A DNA stretch of 64,000 bases from Streptomyces longispororuber (lineage in GTDB: Bacteria; Actinomycetota; Actinomycetes; Streptomycetales; Streptomycetaceae), in assembly GCF_014656095.1 (NCBI RefSeq), contig NZ_BNBT01000023.1, positions 1-64,000 of the forward strand. The letters run 5' to 3'. Position 1 is the stretch's first letter. Each line of letters starts with the position of its first letter. The notes beneath the pieces were generated by a model. That model made no database searches. It was not told the DNA's origin and saw only the letters and a program-made list of their open reading frames with translations. Made by a program: the position numbers and the translations under genes. Below, one piece after another: positions 1 to 9,398 of this stretch.

Positions 1-1
1 G

Positions 2-679
2 CCCGCGCCTGCCGCGAGCCGGCCGGCGCCCCAGGCCCAGGCCGCCCCGGCCCCGCAGATCGCCGCGCCCGCCCCCGCCGGTGGGCTGGACCCGCGCGCC
101 CTCTGGCCGAACATCCTCGAGGCCGTCAAGAACCGCCGCCGCTTCACCTGGATCCTGCTCAGCCAGAACGCCCAGGTGGCGGGGTTCGACGGCACCACGC
201 TCCAGCTCGGCTTCGTCAACGCGGGGGCCCGGGACAACTTCTCCGGCAGCGGCAGCGAGGACGTGCTGCGCCAGGCGCTGTCCGAGCAGTTCGGTGTGCA
301 GTGGAAGATCGAGGCGATCATCGACCCGTCCGGGGGGTCCGCGCCTCCGCCCGCGGCGAGCGGGTTCGGCGGCGGTGGTGCGAGTGGCGGTGCGGGTGGC
401 GGCTTCGGCGGCTCCGCCGGCGGCGGGTACGGCGCCCCGGCCCCGGCTCGGCCCGCCCCCCAGGCACCCCCGGCGCCACAGGCCGCTGCCCGGCCCGCCC
501 CGCAGCCTGCCGCCGCCCCGGCGCCGGTGCCGCAGCACCGTGCTCCTGAGCACATCGCGCCCGAGGACGACATCCCCGAGGACGACGACCCGGACCTGGT
601 CGACTCGGCCCTGTCCGGGCATGAGCTGATCGTGCGGGAGCTGGGGGCGACGGTGGTCGAGGAGTACCCGAACGACTAG
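2..679 (+). CDS. dnaX: DNA polymerase III subunit gamma/tau, 3' end (partial)
   Basis: This is the C-terminal part of the clamp-loader subunit that couples the polymerase core to the sliding-clamp loader. The frame is open from base 2, so the AAA+ ATPase part lies upstream of the window. Visible are a Pro/Ala-rich linker, then a folded block beginning at LWPNILEAVKNRRRF and running through the SEQFGVQWKIEAI stretch, which is the tau C-terminal domain found in actinobacterial DnaX. A second Pro/Ala/Gly-rich linker and an acidic tail (several Asp/Glu runs) end at a TAG stop at 677-679. Identification rests on the folded block and on purD following directly, the order I recall from Streptomyces. 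The start and length cannot be judged here. Confidence 0.88.
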   Translation, partial: PAPAASRPAPQAQAAPAPQIAAPAPAGGLDPRALWPNILEAVKNRRRFTWILLSQNAQVAGFDGTTLQLGFVNAGARDNFSGSGSEDVLRQALSEQFGVQWKIEAIIDPSGGSAPPPAASGFGGGGASGGAGGGFGGSAGGGYGAPAPARPAPQAPPAPQAAARPAPQPAAAPAPVPQHRAPEHIAPEDDIPEDDDPDLVDSALSGHELIVRELGATVVEEYPND

Positions 680-764
680 CCCTCGCGGGGGGGCGCCCCA
701 GACCCGCCCCTTTCCCGTAACCAGGGGGCTCCGCCCCCTGGACCCCCGAGATCGCGCTGGCGCG

Positions 765-846
765 CTCGTCCTCAAACGCCGGACGGGCTGAATTCTTCGC
801 CGGGCGGCGCTGGAGAGTTTGAGCCCGTCCGGCGTTTGAGGACGAG
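765..846. repeat. Large inverted repeat, dispersed Streptomyces-type intergenic element (full copy)
   Basis: A 25-bp arm at 765-789 and its exact reverse complement at 822-846 flank a 32-nt loop between dnaX and purD. The core reads GCCCGTCCGGCGTTTGAGGA. A second, smaller palindrome (CAGGGGGCTCCGCCCCCTG, 722-740) lies just upstream and belongs to the same element, because both parts reappear together at about 61699-61785. The hairpin could stop transcription leaving dnaX. The rest of the 680-989 gap holds no gene I can support. Confidence 0.85.
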
Positions 847-989
847 GCGCGGAGCGCGCTGATGGGCACAGTGGGGCGCCCCGCGCAGGCCCGCCCCGCA
901 GGAGCCCGTACGAACGTACAAACCCCGCCCACCCCCCACCTCGGACACCCGACCAAAGCCCCCCGCCCGGCCGGGCTAGGCTGACCCCC

Positions 990-2243
<1,254 letters not shown>

Positions 2244-2371
2244 GCGCGGGCCTCGCTGCCCGGGGCCGCCGCCCACGACCGCGCCGTCCACGACCGTCGC
2301 CCACGACCGTCGCCCACGACCGCTGCTCGGCGCCCCTGTGCGTCGTTCCCCCGGCTTCCGAGGCCATGACC

Positions 2372-2384
2372 TCACGTAACGTGA
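2372..2384. promoter_or_regulatory. Perfect 6-bp inverted repeat over a putative leaderless promoter
   Basis: TCACGT-A-ACGTGA is a perfect inverted repeat with a one-base centre, ending 4 bp before the ATG of the ATP-grasp gene. It contains a possible -10 box (TAACGT, 2377-2382) six bases before that ATG. The geometry suits a leaderless promoter covered by an operator. The binding protein is unknown. Confidence 0.45.
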
Positions 2385-2388
2385 CGTC

Positions 2389-3303
2389 ATGGCCTCCAGT
2401 CGTCCCAGTGGTCCCATGCATCCCAGCGGTCCCACACATCCCAGCCGTCCTCTGAGTCACAGCCGCCCCGGCCGTCCCCGTCTGCTGTACGTCACCGACC
2501 TCGTCTACGAGGCCCGCGGCCGGCGCTACTGCGACGAGGACATCCACCTGTCCGCGCGGCTGCGCGAGGACTTCGACGTCGCGCTGTGCCACCCGCTGGA
2601 CGCGGCCGCGCTGATGGACGGCTTCGACCTGGTCGTCGTACGCAACAGCGGGCCCGTCATCCACTACCAGGAGGCGTACGACGCCTTCCGCAGCCGCGCG
2701 CTGCGCGACGGCGTACGCGTCTACAACCCGCTCACCGGCCGCGCCGACATGGCGGGCAAGCGCTACCTCGTCGAGCTGACGGCCGCGGGCCTGCCGGTCA
2801 TCCCGACCGTCGACCGCCCGGAGGACCTCGGCCGGCTGCCCGAGGCCGCGGCCTACGTGATCAAGCCGGAGTTCGGCGCGGACTCCATCGGGCTGCGGAT
2901 CGTCAGCCGCGCGGACCTGGCACGCCTGGACTTCCGCGAGCACGGCGGGCTCCTCGCGCAGCCCCGGATCGACTTCCGCCACGAGGTGTCCTTCTACTTC
3001 GTCGACGACGCCTTCCAGTACGCGCTCTACGCGCCCCGGCCGGAGCGGCGCTGGCACCTGGAGCCCTACGCCCCGACGGCCGAGGACCTGGACTTCGCGC
3101 GGCGCTTCATCGCCTGGAACACCCTTTCCCATGGCATTCAGCGGGTCGACGCCTGCCGGGCGCCGGACGGGCGGCTGCTTCTGGTCGAGCTGGAGGACCT
3201 CAACCCGTACCTGTCCCTGGAGGCCCTGGACGCCCCGGAACAGCAGGCCTTCGCGGAGAACCTGACGGCCTCGCTCCGGCGCTTCCTCGCGGCCGGAACC
3301 TGA
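2389..3303 (+). CDS. ATP-grasp domain protein of unknown substrate
   Basis: The 304-residue product resembles RimK/glutathione-synthetase-type ATP-grasp ligases: an N-terminal fold (RPRLLYVTDLVYEARGRRY), a central part with the NPLTGRADMAGKRYLVEL and AAYVIKPEFGADSIGLRI segments that would bind ATP, and a late acidic motif (LLLVELEDLNPYLSL) in the place of the metal ligands. Substrate and product cannot be told. The first 27 residues are a low-complexity Pro/Ser/His stretch encoded by imperfect 18-bp direct repeats, so the true start could be later. However, no ribosome-binding site is visible and an operator/-10 box abuts the ATG, which fits a leaderless start. It lies between purD and a membrane protein gene. 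Confidence 0.7.
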   Translation: MASSRPSGPMHPSGPTHPSRPLSHSRPGRPRLLYVTDLVYEARGRRYCDEDIHLSARLREDFDVALCHPLDAAALMDGFDLVVVRNSGPVIHYQEAYDAFRSRALRDGVRVYNPLTGRADMAGKRYLVELTAAGLPVIPTVDRPEDLGRLPEAAAYVIKPEFGADSIGLRIVSRADLARLDFREHGGLLAQPRIDFRHEVSFYFVDDAFQYALYAPRPERRWHLEPYAPTAEDLDFARRFIAWNTLSHGIQRVDACRAPDGRLLLVELEDLNPYLSLEALDAPEQQAFAENLTASLRRFLAAGT

Positions 3304-3354
3304 CGGTCACCTTTACCCAAAGCCATTCCATCGAGTGACCGCTCGGCCATCCGG

Positions 3355-3383
3355 CTGACGGTGCCCCACGTCCCAACTAGGGT
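3355..3383 (+). promoter_or_regulatory. Putative promoter of the M48-like membrane protein gene
   Basis: CTGACG (3355-3360) and TAGGGT (3378-3383) are separated by 17 bp, a good match to the principal-sigma consensus of Streptomyces. The mRNA would have a leader of about 150 nt before the GTG at 3544. That leader holds an 18-codon reading frame (GTG at 3463), which could be a leader peptide or chance. Confidence 0.45.
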
Positions 3384-3543
3384 GCGGCGCAGGGGTTCAG
3401 GCACCCGGCAGCCAAACAGCCCACCGGCATTGCGATGTCAGTGGCGGGTGCCACAGTGGGGGAGTGAGCAACGCCAACGACGTGCGCCGCCGCCGGCTCC
3501 GGCCGACGGCCGGGCTGTAGGCAGCAAGGGGGTGTCTTCGGTC

Positions 3544-5862
3544 GTGTCAGGAATGGGTGAGGAGGCGGGCGCGCGGGCCGCGCGCTCCCGGGCTCTGGCG
3601 GTGCTGCGTATTCGCGGCAGGGCGCTGGCCGTCGCCCTGCTGCCCGCGGCCGTCGCCGTCGTGCTGCTGGCCGCCACGGCGACGGGCCATGTGCAGGGCG
3701 CCGGCTGGGCCGCCGTCCGCTGGGCCGTCACGGTCCTCGCGGTGGTCGTCCTCGGCGCCGCCGCGGTCGTCGCCCTGGTGGTGGCCCGCGCCAGACCCGC
3801 CCTGAGCCCGACGGTCCCGATCACGGAGGCCGCGGCGCCGGACCTGTACCGCCTGGTGCGGGACCTCGCCGACCGCCTGGACGTGCCCGCGCCCTCCGCC
3901 ATAGCGCTCACCCCGGACTGCGACAGTTGGCTGGAGGACCGCACGCACCCGGGCCACGACGCGTGCCGGCGCCGCCGGTCGTCGGGGTCGAAGGGGTCGT
4001 CGGGGTCGGCGTCGGGGTCGGCGTCGAGGTCGGCGGGCAACGCGACCTCCGCGGCGTCGGCCGAACCGTCCGGGTCCTCCGGGCCGGGGTCGGCGCGGTC
4101 GTCCGCGTCGCCGACAGCCGCCGAGGCCCTCGGCGACCCGGACCCCGGGCGGATACGCGGCGGACGCGGCGCCCGGCGCGCGGCCCCCGCGGCCCCGGTG
4201 CTCGTCATCGGCTCGCCCTTCCTGTGGTGGATGCGGGTCGGCGAGCTGCGGGCGGTCCTCGCCCCGGTGGTGGCGGGCACGGGCCCCTCGGCCCACCCGG
4301 ACATAGCGGCCGCCCGCCGCTTCGTACGCGGTCTGGACGCGGCCGTCGCGGTCGCCGTGGTGCCCGGCCGCGGGCCCGTGGCGCGCACCGTCCTCGGCGG
4401 GGTCGGCCGGGTGGCGCGGCTGCTGCTGCGGAGCTGCCGTACGCACGCGGCGGAGATGGAGCGCGGCGTCGCCGCGGCCGCCGCCGAGCGCGCCCAGACG
4501 GTGGACTACGGCGCCCGGATCGTGGCCCAGGAGCAGGTGGGTCTGGCGTACGCGGGCTGGGACCGGCTCCTGACCCGGGTGGCGCTGCCCGCCTGGCGCA
4601 TGGGCCGCTGGCCCTCGCGGCTCGACGCGGGCGTGGTCTCCGCGCTCACCGAGCTCTCCCGCAGGGACCGCCTGGCCGACGGGTTCGCCTCGCGCCTCGG
4701 CGAGCGGCCCGCCTGCGACCTCCTTGAGGAGCCCGGCGCGGTGGACGAGGCGGCCTCGCTGCTCGCCGCCCGGCTGTTCCACGGAGGCCCCGCCGAGGCC
4801 GGTCCGGGCTGGGCCCCGGTGGCCTGGCAGGAGTACCCGGACGAGGTCGTCGACCGCAAGTGGCGCATGGACGCCGCCCGGCTGCACCGCGTGCTCGACT
4901 CGCTCGGCGTCAGCCGCTCCTTTGACCCCGAGGCACCCGACCCCGAGGGCCCGACCCTCGGCCGCGTCCTCGACCACCTGACCGACCCGGCGGCGGCGGT
5001 GACCGTCCCGGAGACTGCGGCCGAGCGCGAGCCCGACCCCCACGGCGCGGGAGCCGCCCCCTACGACGAGGTGGCGTCCGGCGCCTACGACGTCCACGGT
5101 GGGAGCGGGAGCGCGGTCAACGCGCCCGACGCCGTCAACACAGGCAGCCCGGTCAAGACGGTCAACCCGGTCAACGCGGACAGCAGGGCAAGCATGCGCG
5201 GCGTTGACGGCGTTGACGGTCCGGACGGCGCATACGGCCTGGACGGGGACGGTGCGGACGGCGTATGCGGTCCGGACAGCGTGCACGGCGGCGCGGACAG
5301 CGTGCACGGCACGGTCGGCGGAGGCAGCGGCGCATACGGCGCGCACGACGCGGACGGTGGGTACGCCCGACACGCCCAACACGCCCAAGACCCCGAAGCC
5401 GTCGAGGACGCCGAAACCACCGAAGCCACCGAGGACGCCGAAGACACCGAAGACGACCACCCCGAAGGCCCCGGCAGTCTGCTCGCCGCAGGCCTCAGTG
5501 CCGAGCTGGCCCGCGAGGAGGCCGCCGCCCCCGCCCGGCCCGTGGCCACCGGGCCCTCGCCGGACGGTGCGCTCTGGGACGACGGGGCGCTGCCCCTCTT
5601 CCCGCTCCAGCCGCCCCGCACCGGCCGGGAGCTGCTCGCCGACCACGTCTCGGCGCTGGTGTGCTGCGCGGCCATAGACACGGCAGGCGCGGTGCCGGGC
5701 CTCGACTGGCTGGACGGTCCGTCCCTGCTCATAGGGGGTGAGCGCGCGGCCGACCTCACGCCCCGGGTCCTGACCCTGGTCGAGGAGGGCGACCCCGGGC
5801 CCCTCCGCGCCTGGCTCGCGGAGCAGGGTGTCCGCCCGGAGAAACCCCTGCGCCTCGTGTGA
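3544..5862 (+). CDS. Membrane protein resembling a degenerate M48-type peptidase, with low-complexity insertions
   Basis: This is a 772-residue membrane protein. Two hydrophobic segments lie near residues 27-47 and 58-82, followed by ALSPTVPITEAAAPDLYRLV, a layout like HtpX/M48 peptidases. Where those carry HExxH after an ELRAVLA segment, this protein reads ELRAVLAPVVAGTG, so the zinc-binding histidines are absent and proteolysis is unlikely. A Ser/Gly-rich insertion (about residues 140-210) sits just before that region. A long Asp/Gly/Ala/His/Glu low-complexity stretch (about 510-650), built on GAC-GGC-type repeats, precedes a conserved-looking C-terminal domain. The GTG at 3544 was chosen because AAGGGGG lies 11 bp upstream; an ATG at 3553 is the alternative. 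The M48 link is by resemblance only. Confidence 0.6.
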   Translation: MSGMGEEAGARAARSRALAVLRIRGRALAVALLPAAVAVVLLAATATGHVQGAGWAAVRWAVTVLAVVVLGAAAVVALVVARARPALSPTVPITEAAAPDLYRLVRDLADRLDVPAPSAIALTPDCDSWLEDRTHPGHDACRRRRSSGSKGSSGSASGSASRSAGNATSAASAEPSGSSGPGSARSSASPTAAEALGDPDPGRIRGGRGARRAAPAAPVLVIGSPFLWWMRVGELRAVLAPVVAGTGPSAHPDIAAARRFVRGLDAAVAVAVVPGRGPVARTVLGGVGRVARLLLRSCRTHAAEMERGVAAAAAERAQTVDYGARIVAQEQVGLAYAGWDRLLTRVALPAWRMGRWPSRLDAGVVSALTELSRRDRLADGFASRLGERPACDLLEEPGAVDEAASLLAARLFHGGPAEAGPGWAPVAWQEYPDEVVDRKWRMDAARLHRVLDSLGVSRSFDPEAPDPEGPTLGRVLDHLTDPAAAVTVPETAAEREPDPHGAGAAPYDEVASGAYDVHGGSGSAVNAPDAVNTGSPVKTVNPVNADSRASMRGVDGVDGPDGAYGLDGDGADGVCGPDSVHGGADSVHGTVGGGSGAYGAHDADGGYARHAQHAQDPEAVEDAETTEATEDAEDTEDDHPEGPGSLLAAGLSAELAREEAAAPARPVATGPSPDGALWDDGALPLFPLQPPRTGRELLADHVSALVCCAAIDTAGAVPGLDWLDGPSLLIGGERAADLTPRVLTLVEEGDPGPLRAWLAEQGVRPEKPLRLV

Positions 5863-6097
5863 GGCCCCACCCCCCAGTGCGCCCACCGGCCCCCGGGCCG
5901 TACCGGAAGGGCGGCGTTCCGGTCTTGCGAATTCACGACGAACGGTAACGGGCCGCGTGCGTAATGTGATGTGCTGGGACCGGGAAAGGGAAAGACCGCC
6001 GCGGCACCGCGGGGGCTCCGCCTCCGCACCGGCACCGGGCCAACGACCACGCAGCGGCGGAGAACAGGCTCGGGGGAGCGAGGGAGGGGATCTACGC

Positions 6098-7618
6098 ATG
6101 GGACCGGAGCCGATCCGCCGCTGGGAGTCGGGCGCCCTCGCCCACGCCGTGACCGACCCCTTCGGCCAGGGCCCGCTGCCCTGGCTCCGGGGCGCGGAGC
6201 ACTACTTCGACGACACGGGCCAGGTCGTCCCCTGGTACGTGGACCACGCCCCGGCGCCCGGCGCCACCCGGCCGGGGCACGTCCCCGCGGCGCGTACCGG
6301 CGGCGGCCCGCGGACCGCCGACGACGTGCGCCGGCAGATCAAAGGGTTCACGGGCACCGGCGCCGCCGCTCCGGGCGAGGCGATCGACTTCCACATCACC
6401 GTCGACCCGCCGCAGCAGTTCAGCGTGGACATCTACCGCATCGGCCACTACGGCGGCGACGGCGCGGCGAAGATCACCACGAGCCCGCGCCTGTCCGGCA
6501 TCGTGCAGCCCTCGCCGCTCACCGCCGACCGCACCGTCTCGTGTCACCACTGGTGGCTGTCCTGGCGGCTCCAGATCCCCTCGTACTGGAACATCGGCGC
6601 GTACGTCGCCGTCCTCACCACCGTCGACGGCTACCGCTCGCACGTGCCGTTCACCGTGCGCGACAGCCTGGTCCAGGGCGAGTTGGGCCACGCCCCCTCC
6701 GCCGACCTGCTCGTGGTGCTGCCGGACATCACCTGGCAGGCGTACAACCTCTACCCGGAGGACGGCCGCACCGGCGCGAGCCTGTACCACGCCTGGGACG
6801 AGCACGGCAGACTCCTCGGCGAGAGCGAGGCCGCGGTCACGGTCTCCTTCGACCGGCCGTACGCGGGCGCGGGACTGCCGCTGCACGTCGGCCACGCCTA
6901 CGACTTCATCCGCTGGGCCGAGCGGTACGGCTACGACCTCGCCTACGCCGACGCCCGCGACCTGCACGCGGGCCGCATCGACTCCACCCGCTACCGGGGC
7001 CTGGTCTTCCCCGGCCACGACGAGTACTGGTCCCCGGCGATGCGCCGCACCACCGAGCTGGCCCGGGAGAGCGGCACGTCCCTGGTCTTCCTGTCGGCCA
7101 ACACCATGTACTGGCAGGTGGAGTTGGGCCCGTCCCCCTCGGGCGTCCCGGACCGGCTGCTGACCTGCCGAAAACGCCGGGGGCCCGGCAAGGCCGCGCT
7201 GTGGCGCGAGGTCGACGTACCGGAGCAGCAGCTCATGGGCATCCAGTACGCGGGCCGCGTGCCCGAGCCGCACCCGCTGATCGTCCGCAACGCCGACCAC
7301 TGGCTGTGGGAGGCGACCGGCGCGCACGAGGGCGACGGGATCCCGGGCCTGGTCGCGGGCGAGGCCGACCGCTACTTCCCGCGCACGGCGCTGCCCGAGC
7401 ACCAGGACCGCATCCTGCTCGCCCACTCGCCGTACGAGGACGGCGAGGGCACCGTCCGGCACCAGGAGACGTCGCTGTACCGGGCCCCGTCCGGGGCGCT
7501 CGTCTTCGCCTCGGGCACCTTCGCCTGGTCCCCGGCGCTCGACCGGCCCGGCCACGTCGACGCCCGCGTGCAGCGCGCCACGGCCAACCTCCTGGACCGC
7601 ATCTGCAAGCGCGACTGA
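6098..7618 (+). CDS. N,N-dimethylformamidase beta-subunit-like protein
   Basis: The 506-residue protein matches what I know of the family annotated as N,N-dimethylformamidase beta-subunit-like C-terminal domain. Features are an N-terminal beta-rich region (QFSVDIYRIGHYGGDGAAK), a central TWQAYNLYPEDGRTGASLY motif, and the LVFPGHDEYWSP segment that is typical of the family, with conserved His, Asp and Glu. True DMFase hydrolyses dimethylformamide and needs a small alpha subunit; none is visible nearby, so the substrate here is unknown. The ATG at 6098 has a GGGAGGGGA Shine-Dalgarno at 6082-6090; a much longer in-frame opening upstream has no such site. No signal peptide is evident, so it is probably cytoplasmic. 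Confidence 0.78.
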   Translation: MGPEPIRRWESGALAHAVTDPFGQGPLPWLRGAEHYFDDTGQVVPWYVDHAPAPGATRPGHVPAARTGGGPRTADDVRRQIKGFTGTGAAAPGEAIDFHITVDPPQQFSVDIYRIGHYGGDGAAKITTSPRLSGIVQPSPLTADRTVSCHHWWLSWRLQIPSYWNIGAYVAVLTTVDGYRSHVPFTVRDSLVQGELGHAPSADLLVVLPDITWQAYNLYPEDGRTGASLYHAWDEHGRLLGESEAAVTVSFDRPYAGAGLPLHVGHAYDFIRWAERYGYDLAYADARDLHAGRIDSTRYRGLVFPGHDEYWSPAMRRTTELARESGTSLVFLSANTMYWQVELGPSPSGVPDRLLTCRKRRGPGKAALWREVDVPEQQLMGIQYAGRVPEPHPLIVRNADHWLWEATGAHEGDGIPGLVAGEADRYFPRTALPEHQDRILLAHSPYEDGEGTVRHQETSLYRAPSGALVFASGTFAWSPALDRPGHVDARVQRATANLLDRICKRD

Positions 7619-7721
7619 GCCGATGGGGGCCCACCCCGGGCGCTCCGGCCGACCCTTGGCCAAGACCATCCTCCGCATACGGGAGAATCGGAGCACTCAG
7701 ACAGAACCACGGGGAGGAACC

Positions 7722-8633
7722 GTGTCCGGATTCGTCGAAAAGCCTGAACCGATCCAGGTTCCGGGTTTGGTGCATCTGCACACCGGCAAGGTGCGCGAGC
7801 TGTACCAGAACGAGGCGGGCGACCTCGTCATGGTGGCGAGCGACCGCATCTCCGCCTACGACTGGGTGCTGCCCACGGAGATCCCCGACAAGGGCCGCGT
7901 ACTCACGCAGCTCTCCCTGTGGTGGTTCGACCAGCTCGCCGACCTGGCACCGAACCACGTGCTCTCCACGGAGCTGCCGCCCGGCGCCCCCGCCGACTGG
8001 GAGGGCCGCACCCTCGTCTGCCGGCGCCTGGAGATGGTCCCGGTCGAGTGCGTCGCGCGCGGCTATCTGACGGGCTCCGGCCTCGCCGAGTACCAGGAGA
8101 CCCGTACCGTCTGCGGGCTCGCCCTCCCCGAGGGCCTCGTGGACGGCTCCGAGCTGCCCGCCCCGATCTTCACGCCCGCCACGAAGGCGGAGGTCGGCGA
8201 GCACGACGAGAACGTGTCGTACGAGGAGGTGGCCCGCCAGGTCGGCGCCGAGACGGCGGCCCAGCTCCGGCAGACGACGCTGGCCGTGTACAGCAGGGCC
8301 CGGGACATCGCGCGGGAGCGGGGGCTGATCCTCGCGGACACGAAGTTCGAGTTCGGCCTGACCGCCGACGGCGGCGGGGAGGCGGGCCTGGTCCTCGCCG
8401 ACGAGGTGCTCACCCCGGACTCGTCCCGCTTCTGGCCCGCCGACGTCTGGGAGCCGGGCCACGCCCAGCCGTCCTTCGACAAGCAGTACGTCCGCGACTG
8501 GCTCACCTCGCCCGCCTCCGGCTGGGACCGCGCGAGCGAGCAGCCGCCACCGCCGCTGCCGCGGGACGTGGTGGACGCCACACGCGCCAAGTACGTCGAG
8601 GCGTACGAGCGGCTCACCGGGACCGCCTGGTAG
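7722..8633 (+). CDS. purC: Phosphoribosylaminoimidazole-succinocarboxamide synthase (SAICAR synthetase)
   Basis: It joins aspartate to CAIR with ATP to give SAICAR in purine synthesis. The 303-residue product carries the family motifs HTGKVRELYQ (N-terminal nucleotide loop), VASDRISAYDWVLPTEIPDK, VECVARGYLTGSG and LILADTKFEFGL. The GTG at 7722 lies one base after a GGGGAGGAAC Shine-Dalgarno block (7711-7720); an upstream in-frame ATG at 7623 is poorer. The spacing between that block and the start is short but workable. A strong hairpin follows the gene. Confidence 0.97.
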   Translation: MSGFVEKPEPIQVPGLVHLHTGKVRELYQNEAGDLVMVASDRISAYDWVLPTEIPDKGRVLTQLSLWWFDQLADLAPNHVLSTELPPGAPADWEGRTLVCRRLEMVPVECVARGYLTGSGLAEYQETRTVCGLALPEGLVDGSELPAPIFTPATKAEVGEHDENVSYEEVARQVGAETAAQLRQTTLAVYSRARDIARERGLILADTKFEFGLTADGGGEAGLVLADEVLTPDSSRFWPADVWEPGHAQPSFDKQYVRDWLTSPASGWDRASEQPPPPLPRDVVDATRAKYVEAYERLTGTAW

Positions 8634-8652
8634 CGGGCGGCCGGAGCACGGA

Positions 8653-8685
8653 GAAGCCCCCCGGTTCCGGGAACCGGGGGGCTTC
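8653..8685. terminator. Bidirectional hairpin between purC and tRNA-Gly
   Basis: A perfect 15-bp stem (GAAGCCCCCCGGTTC and its complement) with a 3-nt loop, in the convergent gap between purC and the minus-strand tRNA. Both sides end in short T/C-rich runs. Confidence 0.8.
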
Positions 8686-8690
8686 TTCGA

Positions 8691-8766
8691 TGGAGCGGAC
8701 GACCAGGTTCGAACTGGCGACCTCAACCTTGGCAAGGTTGCGCTCTACCAACTGAGCTACGTCCGC
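8691..8766 (-). tRNA. tRNA-Gly (GCC)
   Basis: Read on the minus strand, the acceptor GCGGACG pairs with CGTCCGC, the D-arm is GCTC/GAGC, and the anticodon arm is CAACC-TTGCCAA-GGTTG with anticodon GCC. The T-arm carries TTCGAAC, and the encoded 3' end is TCCA, so CCA is genomic. The 76-nt length is standard. Confidence 0.96.
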
Positions 8767-8789
8767 GCTGCGCCGAAGCGCGATAGCTA

Positions 8790-9398
8790 CTATACCCAAC
8801 CTCGCTCGCGTGCGAGACGCACCGCCGCGTGCCGGTTCTCCGCCCCGGTCTTGGTGACCGCCGAGGAGAGGTAGTTGCGGACCGTTCCCTGGGACAGCGA
8901 GGCGCGCTCCGCGATCTCCGCGATCGGCGCGCCGTCGGCGGCGAGTTCGAGCACCTCCGCCTCGCGGGCGGTCAGCGGGGAGTCGCCCGCGGAGATCGCG
9001 TCGGCCGCCAACTCCTGGTCCACGTAGCGCCGTCCGCCGTGCACGGTCCGGATGATCTCGGCGAGCTGCTGGGCGCTGACCGTCTTCGGCACGAAGCCGC
9101 GCACGCCGACCGCGAGGGCCCGCTTGAGGTGCCCGGGGCGGCCGTGGCTGGTCACGATCATCACCTGGCAGTCGGGGAGTTCCCGCCGCAGCGATGTGGC
9201 CACACTCACACCGTCGGCCCCCGGCATCTGGAGGTCGAGCACCGCCACGTCGGGCCGGTGGGCGCGCGCCATGGCGAGCGCCTCGGGGCCGGACGCGGCC
9301 TCGGCGACGACGGTGAGGTCGTCCTCCAGCCGGAGCAGGGCGGCGAGGGCGCCGCGGATCAGGTGCTCGTCGTCGGCGAGCAGCACACGCACGGTCAC
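8790..9398 (-). CDS. LuxR/NarL-family response regulator
   Basis: This 202-residue regulator is the output half of the two-component system encoded with the kinase upstream. The receiver domain opens with VRVLLADDEHLIRGAL; the acidic pocket is Asp9/Asp10/Glu11 and the phosphoacceptor is Asp55 in VAVLDLQMPGADG. A Lys in FVPKTV closes the active site. The C-terminal NarL-type HTH (about 138-195) contains PLTAREAEVLELAADG and SQGTVRNYLSSAVTKTG. The GTG start overlaps the kinase stop codon (GTGA), so translation is coupled. It probably controls the linked ABC transporter operon, which is inference from gene order. Confidence 0.93.
   Translation of the reverse strand: MTVRVLLADDEHLIRGALAALLRLEDDLTVVAEAASGPEALAMARAHRPDVAVLDLQMPGADGVSVATSLRRELPDCQVMIVTSHGRPGHLKRALAVGVRGFVPKTVSAQQLAEIIRTVHGGRRYVDQELAADAISAGDSPLTAREAEVLELAADGAPIAEIAERASLSQGTVRNYLSSAVTKTGAENRHAAVRLARERGWV

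Noticed and set aside
3547..6099. 850-codon minus-strand frame
   Set aside because: Antisense to the M48-like gene and its repeats; typical high-GC shadow.
8614..8799. Small frames giving FELATSTLARLRSTN-like peptides here and near 12755-13000
   Set aside because: They are translations of tRNA-Gly genes, a familiar annotation artefact.
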